A DNA stretch of 13,400 nt from an uncultured cyanobacterium (GCA_903819605.1 CAIJEA010000154.1:1-13400); one strand, 5' to 3'; numbered from the stretch's first letter, positions 1-6,325 are shown. Numbers and translations: made by a program. Notes: generated by a model from the sequence alone, not told the origin.

Positions 1-11
1 CCCCCCCCCCC
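1..11. repeat. C homopolymer run at window edge
   Basis: Eleven consecutive C residues open the window and are followed by ACGCC. The run may continue beyond the edge. The following 66 bases, up to the stop codon of the first gene, hold no gene that I can see; the heptamer ATTCACT occurs twice there. A run of this length is unusual in an AT-rich cyanobacterial background. It could be a real slippery tract or the frayed end of an assembly contig. Confidence 0.6.
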
Positions 12-77
12 ACGCCTAATGATTCACTGGGAAGGGAGTAGATTTATAGAATAGGGAAATGCCATTCACTCACTGCC

Positions 78-353
78 CTAATTTTTGCGATCAGATGTCC
101 AAGTTCCGTAGTGGCTTAAGATTTTTTTGATTAAAATTTGAGATTCAGAGGGTATTGTTGGTGCATAAGTAAGCCATAGTCCACCAATTTGACTGCCTAA
201 GTAACTAAATTCAGAACTTTCTTGCCAAAATAATTCGACCTTGACATCTTCAATCTGTTCAATATGAGCTGCTAGCTCTCGATACATGGCTAAGGCAATA
301 TCGGGATTATAAATAATCTTGTATTGATTAATGTTTATTTCCCCACTATGCAC
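78..353 (-). CDS. Small hypothetical protein, coupled to the PedR-like regulator
   Basis: This gene encodes 91 residues, soluble by appearance, with no signal peptide, membrane segment or motif I recognise. The N-terminal half is mixed and acidic (AHIEQIEDVKVELFW), the middle is aromatic and glycine-rich (SQIGGLWLTY), and the C-terminus is basic. The start is GTG at 351-353, inside the last codons of the regulator upstream, so the two genes share 8 nt (346-353). An AGGA ribosome-binding sequence lies 8 nt before the GTG. The next internal Met is residue 23, which would remove a fifth of the protein. The overlap implies translational coupling and stoichiometric expression with the regulator. 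A partner, modulator or sensor role for that regulator is an inference from position only. The function is unknown. Confidence 0.72.
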   Translation of the reverse strand: MHSGEININQYKIIYNPDIALAMYRELAAHIEQIEDVKVELFWQESSEFSYLGSQIGGLWLTYAPTIPSESQILIKKILSHYGTWTSDRKN

Positions 354-666
354 TTTCTAATTCCTGTGTATCTAAAACATTGGTGATTGGCTGAGTGCCG
401 ATTATGCAGCAGTTGACTTCATCTATACATACCTTTCCCCATTGCAAAGCCCAACGCACTAGTGCGACACGATTATCAGTTTTGGTTTTAGTCAGAATAT
501 TACTAATGTGATTATCAACAGTTCGCTTACTGATAGCAAGTTGAATGGCAATATCTTGATTGGTTAAGCCCGCAGCCACTAGTTCAATCACTTGAAGTTC
601 TCGCTCAGACAGGTTAATTGATGTATTAGTCAATGCGTTTGGAATTGATTCGGCAGGATTGGTCAT
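346..666 (-). CDS. Small LuxR-type DNA-binding regulator, PedR-like
   Basis: This is a stand-alone GerE/LuxR-type helix-turn-helix protein with no receiver domain. The HTH spans about residues 18-75 (LSERELQVIELVAAGLTNQDIA, then the recognition-helix region ISKRTVDNHISNIL). After it comes a short tail with three cysteines, WGKVCIDEVNCC, at residues 80, 86 and 87. This layout matches the cyanobacterial PedR family, redox-responsive regulators that report photosynthetic electron transport through thioredoxin. As I recall, a Cys near position 80 is the redox-active residue in PedR. The start chosen is ATG at 664-666 (106 aa). An in-frame TTG at 688-690 would add eight residues, but neither start has a clear Shine-Dalgarno sequence. 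The regulator is co-transcribed with the overlapping small gene downstream. The HTH family is certain; PedR orthology is likely but unproven. Confidence 0.85.
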   Translation of the reverse strand: MTNPAESIPNALTNTSINLSERELQVIELVAAGLTNQDIAIQLAISKRTVDNHISNILTKTKTDNRVALVRWALQWGKVCIDEVNCCIIGTQPITNVLDTQELESA

Positions 667-710
667 GGTAGCGAGGGTGGATTGCGCCAATGTTTCAGAA
701 TATTACTCAT
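663..710 (-). other. Leader mini-ORF overlapping the regulator start
   Basis: A 15-codon reading frame starts with ATG at 708-710 and ends with TGA at 663-665. The stop overlaps the regulator's ATG (664-666) in an ATGA arrangement. It lies inside the predicted short leader of the mRNA. It has no Shine-Dalgarno sequence and would start only about 12 nt from the predicted transcription start. The same leader can fold through CAGAAT/ATTCTG. It may be a coupling device or chance. Confidence 0.3.
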
Positions 711-728
711 TCTGGCGGTTAACTAATG

Positions 729-758
729 AGTATAATTTCTTAGTCGAGATTGTGTCAA
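729..758 (-). promoter_or_regulatory. Sigma-70 type promoter of the PedR-like regulator
   Basis: Read on the minus strand, a perfect -35 box TTGACA (753-758) is followed after 18 nt by a -10 box TATACT (729-734). Transcription would begin near 722, giving a leader of about 56 nt to the ATG at 666. The rest of the 691-881 gap holds a second AT-rich TATACT-like stretch near 831-836 on the same strand, without a matching -35, and no gene. Confidence 0.65.
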
Positions 759-881
759 TGAAATCAGATTGTCCGATCTAGGCTGAAAAATGTTTTTAAC
801 TAGGAGTTTCGTCACTAAGCTCATATTAAAGTATAAAATCCAGACGTGATTGGCCTGTTCCCCCTTAGGTGATTCTGGGGT

Positions 882-1508
882 TTATGCCAACAGAGATTCT
901 ATCCATTTTGGTGGATTTGGGATCGGATTTCCCAATCGATCGAGGACAATCCAAGCGACTAGATGTACAAGTAATTGATAGGCAAAGTTACTAAAGATAA
1001 TCGCTCCGACTGCAAAAATTTGGATCGTTGCAAAATCTGGTTGTTCGAGAGAGCCAAAGAGTTGCATTAGCCAATTTAGTAGCCCAGTAATCTGAACAAT
1101 TGAATAAGTCCAAACATTTTCGCCCAATAAAACTGATAGAAATGCAAATTGGAAGGCTGTACCAAGTGAGCCAATCATTGTAGCAATACTGAGAGAACTC
1201 GACCAAGGAAAATCTCGTTTCCATAAATAGCCCAAGGTTACTCCAACTAAGCCATTCGGAACAATGTATTGAATGCTGCGAGTAGGTCCCATGAGGATTG
1301 CTAGTAGTAGGGCTGTTACAACCATTGCCATCCATGAAGCGCGGCTATTCCAGCGTAAGAATGCCAATGCTGTAGGTAATGGAAAAAGCATTCGCAGCAA
1401 AGGACCAAGGGGAAAATAGTAGTTGATTAGAAACAACATAGCAGTAGTGCTGGCTAGAAATGCAGTTTCCACCATTTCACGAGGATCTGTATGCGGCGAT
1501 TTGGACAT
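882..1508 (-). CDS. DUF2232-type integral membrane protein (ECF S-component-like fold)
   Basis: The protein has 208 residues and about six hydrophobic helices (roughly 15-33, 38-52, 58-74, 78-95, 104-129 and 161-190). The PLP-T-ALAFLRW segment near 43-53 and the MGPTRSIQYIVPNGLVGVTLG region at 73-93 resemble the DUF2232/YybS-like family of cyanobacteria. To my knowledge that family belongs to the same superfamily as substrate-binding S components of energy-coupling factor transporters. It would sit in the cytoplasmic membrane; its substrate is unknown. The start is ATG at 1506-1508. There is no obvious Shine-Dalgarno sequence, and TATATA lies just upstream. It is isolated from lgt by a strong hairpin, so it is probably transcribed alone. 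It could pair with the S-less ECF module at 6375-9079, which is inference. The family call is moderately sure; the function is not known. Confidence 0.75.
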   Translation of the reverse strand: MSKSPHTDPREMVETAFLASTTAMLFLINYYFPLGPLLRMLFPLPTALAFLRWNSRASWMAMVVTALLLAILMGPTRSIQYIVPNGLVGVTLGYLWKRDFPWSSSLSIATMIGSLGTAFQFAFLSVLLGENVWTYSIVQITGLLNWLMQLFGSLEQPDFATIQIFAVGAIIFSNFAYQLLVHLVAWIVLDRLGNPIPNPPKWIESLLA

Positions 1509-1538
1509 TTATATAGCAATTTGCAAATTAGTAAATTC

Positions 1539-1589
1539 CAAATAATTTTCAAAAAGCCTTGCATCGCAAGGCTTTTTGAAAATTATTTG
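1539..1589. terminator. Perfect 24-bp-arm hairpin, bidirectional terminator between lgt and DUF2232 gene
   Basis: The arms 1539-1562 and 1566-1589 are exact reverse complements, separated by ATC. The core GCCTTGC/GCAAGGC is flanked by A5/T5 on both sides, so the T-rich tail required for intrinsic termination is present on either strand. The lgt operon on the minus strand runs into it. It would isolate the DUF2232 gene. Confidence 0.85.
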
Positions 1590-1594
1590 TTTTT

Positions 1595-1620
1595 AGTTAT
1601 TATCGCTAAGCGCAATAACT
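1595..1620 (-). other. Small hairpin abutting the lgt stop codon
   Basis: The arms AGTTATT (1595-1601) and AATAACT (1614-1620) enclose a nested CGC/GCG (1604-1606 and 1610-1612). The right arm touches the lgt stop codon. It precedes the long terminator in lgt mRNA and could protect the 3' end; this is inference. Confidence 0.4.
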
Positions 1621-2471
1621 TAGAGGTTTTCAGTAGGTAATTCTCTTGGGGTGGTGTCGGGAAAGCGGCGACGCAAACCATATAGCCAAACCAAGCCAAA
1701 AATACCTGAAGCGATCGCGGCGAGACTGAGCAATTGTGCTGTCCGAAGAGGACCAACCATTAAACTATCGGTGCGTAAACCTTCGATCCAAAATCTACCG
1801 AGACTATAGGCGATCGCATAGATCATTGTAATTGTCCCAGTTCTGAGCTTGGGAAATCTTAGGAAAGCAAATATCAAAATTGCAAATACACCAATATTCC
1901 AGAGTGATTCATAGAGAAATGTAGGGTGAAAGTAAGACTCATTGACCAAGTCTGGAGGACGACGATTGATGGGAATAAATAATTTCCAAGGTAGATCTGT
2001 GGGACTGCCAAAAGCTTCGGAATTAAAGAAGTTACCCCAACGCCCGATCGCTTGACCTAAAATCACCGCAGGCATAGTGATGTCTGCCATCATCCATGTG
2101 GAAATCTGTTGGCGTTTACAAAAGATGGTTGCGGCGATCGCCCCACCAATGATTGCCCCATGAATGGCGATGCCGCCTTCCCAGATTGCGAATACTTTGT
2201 ACCAAGGTTGAGTTTGAAAACGCTGCCACTCAAACAGAACATAGTAAAAACGAGCGCAAGGAATTGCACCGACGACTAACCAGATCGCCAGATCGCCTAC
2301 TAGATCGGGATCGATATTGCGTTTTTTAGCAAGGGTTTGCGCTAGGACTGTACCTAAAATAATTGCAGAGGCAATCAGCAATCCATACCAACGGATCGTA
2401 AGTGGACCAAGTTCAAAAGCGATCGGACCTGGAGATGTAAATTCAAAAGCGAGTGGTAACAAGTTAAGCAC
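1620..2471 (-). CDS. lgt: Prolipoprotein diacylglyceryl transferase Lgt
   Basis: Lgt is a membrane enzyme that transfers diacylglycerol from phosphatidylglycerol to the lipobox cysteine of prolipoproteins, the first step of lipoprotein maturation. The signature GRWGNFFNSEAFG lies at residues 143-155 and contains the conserved Arg, Asn and Glu. HGAIIGG with the family histidine is at 104-110, and GRFWIEGLR is near the C-terminus. About seven hydrophobic helices are visible. I choose the GTG at 2469-2471, giving 283 aa, the usual family length. It has a purine-rich AAGGA ribosome-binding site, and the protein then begins directly with the conserved NLLPLAFEF segment. An upstream in-frame ATG at 2532-2534 would add 21 lysine-rich residues encoded inside the preceding gene's last 47 bases. 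The gap to that gene is 16 nt, so the two are probably co-transcribed. Confidence 0.96.
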   Translation of the reverse strand: MLNLLPLAFEFTSPGPIAFELGPLTIRWYGLLIASAIILGTVLAQTLAKKRNIDPDLVGDLAIWLVVGAIPCARFYYVLFEWQRFQTQPWYKVFAIWEGGIAIHGAIIGGAIAATIFCKRQQISTWMMADITMPAVILGQAIGRWGNFFNSEAFGSPTDLPWKLFIPINRRPPDLVNESYFHPTFLYESLWNIGVFAILIFAFLRFPKLRTGTITMIYAIAYSLGRFWIEGLRTDSLMVGPLRTAQLLSLAAIASGIFGLVWLYGLRRRFPDTTPRELPTENL

Positions 2472-2487
2472 TTTTCCTTTTTCCTTT

Positions 2488-3669
2488 TTACTTGTAACGT
2501 ATTCCTGCTTGCTTAAGTCGATTAAGTGCTTCACCTAAGCGATCGCAATCAGCGATCAAACTGATTCTGACATAGCCTTCACCACCTTTACCAAAGGCAC
2601 TCCCAGGTGTAAAAACTACACCTGTACTCTCTAATACCTTTAAGGCAAAGTCGGCGGAAGTCATGCCTTCAGGAACAGGAATCCAGAGATACATGGTGGC
2701 ATAGGTTTTAGGAATATCCCAACCTAGCTCGGCTAGTCCTGAAATCAGGAAATCACGACGCTCTTTGTAGCGATCGCATACAGCTTCTAGGTACTTGTCG
2801 GGTAGCTGCAACGCCGTCTCTGCTGCCACTTGGATCGCAGAAAAAATCCCATAATCGAGATTTGTTTTAAGAGTGCGTAAACCTTGAATCACATGACGAT
2901 TGCCAACTACAAAGCCAACCCGCCAGCCAGCCATATTGTAGGTTTTCGATAGTGTATGAAATTCTACACCCACGTCTTTGCCACCTTCAATTTCTAATAA
3001 GCTGGTCGGTTGATAGCCATCAAAAGCGAGTTCGGCATAGCAAAGATCGTGAACTAGTAAAATCTCGTATTTCTTAGCAAAGGCAACTACTTCTTCAAAA
3101 AATTCACGGGGGGCGATCGCGCCAGTAGGATTAGCAGGATAGTTAAAGTACATTAACTTAGCGCGTTGGGCGACTTCTTCAGGAATTGCCGATAGGTCAA
3201 TTAACCAGTTGTTTTCGGCGCTAAGAATCATTTCATAGATCTCGCCACCAGCCAGTAAGGGTCCTCGAAAATGTGCTGGATAAGCGGGACTCGGCACAAG
3301 GACAATATCACCTGGATCGATATAGGCGATCGCTAAATGCCCTAAACCTTCCTTAGAACCAATCAAAGGTAATGCTTCACCTTCAGAGTCAAGTTGCACG
3401 TTGTAGCGGCGTTTGTACCAGTCTGTAATAGCACGTCGAAAACTAGCAGTACCTTCAAAAGGTGGATAGCCATGATTTTTAGGATTTTGTAAAGCGGCGA
3501 TCGCTGCTTCTACTACTGGTTCAGGAGTGGGACCATCGGGATTACCCATACCGAGATCGATTAAATCTAGACCTTGCTCTTTCGCTCGTTGCTTCAACTC
3601 ATCTAAGCGGGCAAAAACATATTGAGGGAGTTTTTCTAGTCGCTGAGCAGGTTTGAGCCAAGTCTTCAT
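2488..3669 (-). CDS. Class I PLP aminotransferase, AlaC/DapL-like
   Basis: This is a pyridoxal-phosphate transaminase of fold type I, 393 aa. The PLP-binding lysine is K242 in LSKTYNMAGWR. Supporting cofactor residues are D208 and Y211 (HDLCYAE) and N180 in NYPANPTG, and the carboxylate-binding arginine is R368 (YVRIS). The whole length aligns well with E. coli AlaC (glutamate-pyruvate aminotransferase), including the shared MGNPDG, GSKEGL and EFHTLSK blocks. Cyanobacterial homologues are also commonly labelled aspartate aminotransferase or LL-diaminopimelate aminotransferase. Substrate choice cannot be settled from sequence alone: it could serve alanine synthesis or the lysine/peptidoglycan branch. 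The start is ATG at 3667-3669, with no strong Shine-Dalgarno sequence. It is first in a probable operon with lgt. Confidence 0.92.
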   Translation of the reverse strand: MKTWLKPAQRLEKLPQYVFARLDELKQRAKEQGLDLIDLGMGNPDGPTPEPVVEAAIAALQNPKNHGYPPFEGTASFRRAITDWYKRRYNVQLDSEGEALPLIGSKEGLGHLAIAYIDPGDIVLVPSPAYPAHFRGPLLAGGEIYEMILSAENNWLIDLSAIPEEVAQRAKLMYFNYPANPTGAIAPREFFEEVVAFAKKYEILLVHDLCYAELAFDGYQPTSLLEIEGGKDVGVEFHTLSKTYNMAGWRVGFVVGNRHVIQGLRTLKTNLDYGIFSAIQVAAETALQLPDKYLEAVCDRYKERRDFLISGLAELGWDIPKTYATMYLWIPVPEGMTSADFALKVLESTGVVFTPGSAFGKGGEGYVRISLIADCDRLGEALNRLKQAGIRYK

Positions 3670-4059
3670 TTGTGTTTTGAGAGCGTATAAGGTGTGTAGA
3701 TGAAGGAAGCATACCCTTTGAATGCGAAGAGTGTGATTCTTTCATAAATGCAGTAGACTTTCGATCTTAATAGAAATTGTCTCGCGATCGCACGTGCTGT
3801 TAACAAAGCAAACAGTTCGCTCTGCACTATTTTTACTTTCTAGGTTGAACGATAGCCATAAATCAATGGTATTTGTCAGTTTAATGATAATTTATAGATG
3901 GATTTTTATTGAAATTTCGTAAATGCTTGCGGAGTATGGCTTTGAGAATTTTTCGGAAATTTGATGATTTGACAACTTGTTAACTTTTATGTCGAAAGAC
4001 TTAATACAAGTTAACAAATTCTTAATACAATTAAAAAAGTGTAAGTATTTATCCTCATC
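3670..4059. other. Divergent intergenic region, aminotransferase / ndhD
   Basis: This 390-bp stretch separates two divergently transcribed genes, and I see no convincing gene in it. It holds one HIP1 octamer at 3784-3791. GTTAACAAA occurs at 3799-3807 and 4010-4018, and its inverse TTGTTAAC at 3977-3984. It must carry promoters for both genes. On the plus strand a perfect TTGACA sits at 3969-3974, but no good -10 box follows at the usual spacing; TACAAT at 4026-4031 is an alternative -10 without a clear -35. Confidence 0.6.
3974..4030. promoter_or_regulatory. Inverted and direct repeats upstream of ndhD, candidate operator
   Basis: AACTTGTTAAC (3974-3984) and GTTAACAAATT (4010-4020) form an inverted repeat with 10 of 11 positions matching. 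CTTAATACAA occurs twice as a direct repeat at 4000-4009 and 4021-4030, a 21-bp period equal to about two helical turns, and the bases after each copy are also similar. The cluster lies 30-86 bp before the ndhD start codon, where a regulator would act. No known operator is recognised. Confidence 0.45.
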
Positions 4060-5670
4060 ATGTCTGTTGCAGAATTTCCTTGGCTGACGACAATTCTCCT
4101 GCTACCCCTTGTAGCAGCCTTTGCAATTCCCTTCATACCTGACAAATACGGTAAGAATGTGCGATCGTATGCAATGGCAGTGGGATTTATTGAACTATCT
4201 TTAATGATCTACGCATTCTGGAGCCAATACAACCTGCATGAAGCAGCGCTCCAGATGAATGAGACCTACCCATGGATTCCTCAAATTGGTTTAAATTTTT
4301 CACTAGCGGTTGATGGTTTATCCATGCCGCTTATTTTATTGACAGGCTTGATTACGACCTTAGCGATTTTTGCAAGTTGGAATGTCAAGCAAAAATCCCG
4401 ACTATTCTATTTCTTGATGCTTTGCTTATATACCGCTCAAATTGGCGTATTTGCAGCCCAAGATTTATTGCTTTTCTTCTTTATGTGGGAATTGGAACTA
4501 GTCCCTGTTTATCTGCTAATTTCGATTTGGGGTGGCGCGAAGCGTTTATACGCGGCGACAAAGTTTATTTTGTATACAGCGATCGGTTCGATTTTTATTC
4601 TCGTCGCTGGTTTAGCGATGGCTTTTTACGGGGATGTCACTACATTTAATTTGTCAGAACTTGCGATGAAGCAATACCCGATCGCCTTTGAGTTACTAGC
4701 TTATGCAGGTTTCTTGATTGCCTTTGGTGTGAAATTGCCAATTTTCCCTTTACATACATGGTTGCCCGATGCTCACGGGGAAGCATCTGCACCAGTATCG
4801 ATGGTATTAGCGGGTGTATTACTCAAAATGGGGGGATATGCCTTAATTCGTTTCAATATCGAAATGTTGCCTAATGCTCATGTTTACTTTGCGCCTTTGT
4901 TAGCAGTTTTAGGAGTAGTTGGTATTGTCTATGGTGCAATGTCTGCCTTTGCTCAACAAAATCTCAAACGTCGCCTAGCTTATTCTTCGATTTCCCACAT
5001 GGGTTTTATCCTAATTGGTCTAGCCTCCTTTAACGATCTCGGAGTCAGTGGCGCTTTGTTACAAATGCTTTCGCATGGATTGATCGCCGCCGCTCTGTTC
5101 TTCCTTGCGGGTGTTACCTACGATCGCACGCATACCTTAATGATGGATGAGATGGGCGGTCTTGCTAAAGTTATGCCTAAAGCTTTTGCACTGATGACTG
5201 TTGCGGCGATGGCATCTTTGGCTTTACCCGGAATGAGTGGCTTTGTGAGTGAGTTGAATATTTTCCTAGGTATTACCACCAGTGATGTCTATTCATCTGG
5301 CTTCAAGGTTGTGATGATTTTCTTAGCTGCGGTGGGTGTGATTATTACGCCCATATATCTGCTTTCAACTTTGCGCCAAGTCTTCTACGGTAAGACAAGT
5401 CCAGATTTACATTTCGATCGATATTTTAGCGATGCCAATCCTCGCGAAGTGTTTGTTGCGGTTTGTTTGATCGTCCCGATTGTGGCGATCGGATTTTATC
5501 CAAAGTTAGCTACTCAAATCTATGATGTAAAAACGCTAGCGGTGACTCAGCAGGCTCGTGATGCCTTCAGTTTGGTTGCTCAATCAAGTCCACATCTTTA
5601 CTCATCGGGCTTAATTGCTCCAAATTTACTGCATACAAGTCCCCAATCTCTATTAGGAATTGTGGAATAG
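4060..5670 (+). CDS. ndhD: NAD(P)H-quinone oxidoreductase chain 4, NdhD (NdhD1/D2 type)
   Basis: NdhD is an antiporter-like proton-pumping subunit of cyanobacterial NDH-1, acting in the thylakoid membrane in respiration and cyclic electron flow around photosystem I. The 536 residues form about 14 hydrophobic helices. Key residues of the NuoM/NdhD family are present: E144 in MWELELVPVYLL, K225 in GVKLPIFPLHTWLPDAH, K256 in AGVLLKMGGY, and the SSISHMGFILIG helix. The HGEASAPVSM segment resembles, from memory, NdhD1/NdhD2 of the NDH-1L complex more than the CO2-uptake paralogues NdhD3/D4. The start is ATG at 4060-4062, with no Shine-Dalgarno sequence. The gene is monocistronic, with a terminator 22 bp after the stop. 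No exact HIP1 octamer occurs within it, although several one-mismatch versions do. Confidence 0.96.
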   Translation: MSVAEFPWLTTILLLPLVAAFAIPFIPDKYGKNVRSYAMAVGFIELSLMIYAFWSQYNLHEAALQMNETYPWIPQIGLNFSLAVDGLSMPLILLTGLITTLAIFASWNVKQKSRLFYFLMLCLYTAQIGVFAAQDLLLFFFMWELELVPVYLLISIWGGAKRLYAATKFILYTAIGSIFILVAGLAMAFYGDVTTFNLSELAMKQYPIAFELLAYAGFLIAFGVKLPIFPLHTWLPDAHGEASAPVSMVLAGVLLKMGGYALIRFNIEMLPNAHVYFAPLLAVLGVVGIVYGAMSAFAQQNLKRRLAYSSISHMGFILIGLASFNDLGVSGALLQMLSHGLIAAALFFLAGVTYDRTHTLMMDEMGGLAKVMPKAFALMTVAAMASLALPGMSGFVSELNIFLGITTSDVYSSGFKVVMIFLAAVGVIITPIYLLSTLRQVFYGKTSPDLHFDRYFSDANPREVFVAVCLIVPIVAIGFYPKLATQIYDVKTLAVTQQARDAFSLVAQSSPHLYSSGLIAPNLLHTSPQSLLGIVE

Positions 5671-5692
5671 CCGAGAAACTCTGCAAGGATCG

Positions 5693-5719
5693 AAAAAGAG
5701 CGACAATCGCTCTTTTTTT
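5693..5719 (+). terminator. Intrinsic terminator of ndhD
   Basis: The stem GAGCGA (5698-5703) pairs with TCGCTC (5707-5712) around a CAA loop and is extended by A5 on the left and a run of seven T on the right. It lies 22 bp after the ndhD stop codon. It also lies inside the spurious 3' extension of the methyltransferase fragment on the other strand. Confidence 0.9.
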
Positions 5720-5744
5720 GTTTTATGCCATCGTTATGACAACT

Positions 5745-6023
5745 CTGGAATTTGCACAGGGCATTAGCAGTAAGTGATTTACCTAAAGCTTTAGCTAGTC
5801 GAGGCGGCTCCACAGCAACGACCAGACCATTAGTCCCAACTGACTTACTTGCCGCGATCGCAAAGCTGCCATGATTTGCGCCAACATCCAAGAAAGTATC
5901 GCCTTCACACAATAAACTTGATAAAACTTTGGTATCGGTATCTTGGGTAGCGAGTTCATTGACCACTTGAAAGAGTCGCATGTCAAGTGTGGCTAAAAAC
6001 ACTTGATACCCCGATAGCTGCAT
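5745..6023 (-). pseudogene. N-terminal fragment of an FkbM-like SAM methyltransferase
   Basis: The first 93 residues from ATG at 6021-6023 look like the start of a class I S-adenosylmethionine methyltransferase. Motif I FLDVGANHGSFAI is at about 44-56, and VVAVEPP, the end of strand 2 with its ribose-binding acid, is at 68-74. FkbM-type enzymes usually run well past 200 residues. Here similarity to the fold stops near KFQ (93). The open frame then runs on for 48 unrelated residues, antisense through the ndhD terminator and the last 73 bases of ndhD, to a stop at 5598. The catalytic C-terminal half is therefore missing. A stop codon lies two codons before the ATG in the same frame. Best read as a truncated, inactive remnant; a short expressed protein cannot be excluded. 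Confidence 0.7.
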
Positions 6024-6072
6024 TTCTCAACATCTATCTGGCGAAAATTTAACGAAAATGCCTGACAAGAAT

Positions 6073-6307
6073 TTAAATAACGAACTTCCCCCTTTGACGT
6101 AATTGTTGCCAGTTAAATTGAAATACAAATAGAGTACAAACCGAAGATTTGGTATAAAGGTGGCAACTGTTTACTAAGGTCAGGATTCAGGAGCCATCCT
6201 AAGACAGAGCGGTAGAGCCAATCATCAGGCTGCGCTAATTTTTCTGGGTTTGGGCTGTGAATGTTTTGCATCATAGAAAATTTGGTTTGAAAGCTTAAAT
6301 GAAGCAT
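6073..6307 (-). pseudogene. Possible frameshifted remnant upstream of the methyltransferase fragment
   Basis: A 64-residue frame (6113-6307) contains protein-like sequence (QPDDWLYRSVLGWLL, LSKQLPPLYQIFG) and ends abruptly in ICISI. The neighbouring minus-strand frame continues with FNWQQLRQRGKFVI and stops at 6073-6075. It looks like a natural C-terminus, so one small indel near 6125-6140 could have split a single gene. No family is recognised. With the methyltransferase fragment it forms a decayed patch. The remaining bases 6024-6072 show nothing. It may be chance. Confidence 0.3.
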
Positions 6308-6325
6308 TTTTGAGTGTATAACGTG

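Noticed and set aside
861..880. CCCC/GGGG pairing downstream of the DUF2232 gene as a terminator
   Set aside because: The stem is only four pairs, the loop is long and no T-run follows on the minus strand.
991..1335. 114-codon minus-strand frame inside the DUF2232 gene
   Set aside because: Different frame within a convincing membrane protein; the composition is not protein-like and there is no independent start signal.
2472..2534. N-terminal extension of Lgt from ATG 2534, rich in lysine
   Set aside because: It overlaps the end of the aminotransferase gene, is not like any Lgt N-terminus, and the GTG at 2469-2471 has a good ribosome-binding site and gives the standard family length.
4534..4546. 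Copy of the hairpin-tip motif within ndhD as a possible inserted repeat
   Set aside because: It encodes conserved Gly-Ala-Lys-Arg of the NdhD family and lacks flanking arms, so it is best explained by coding constraint.
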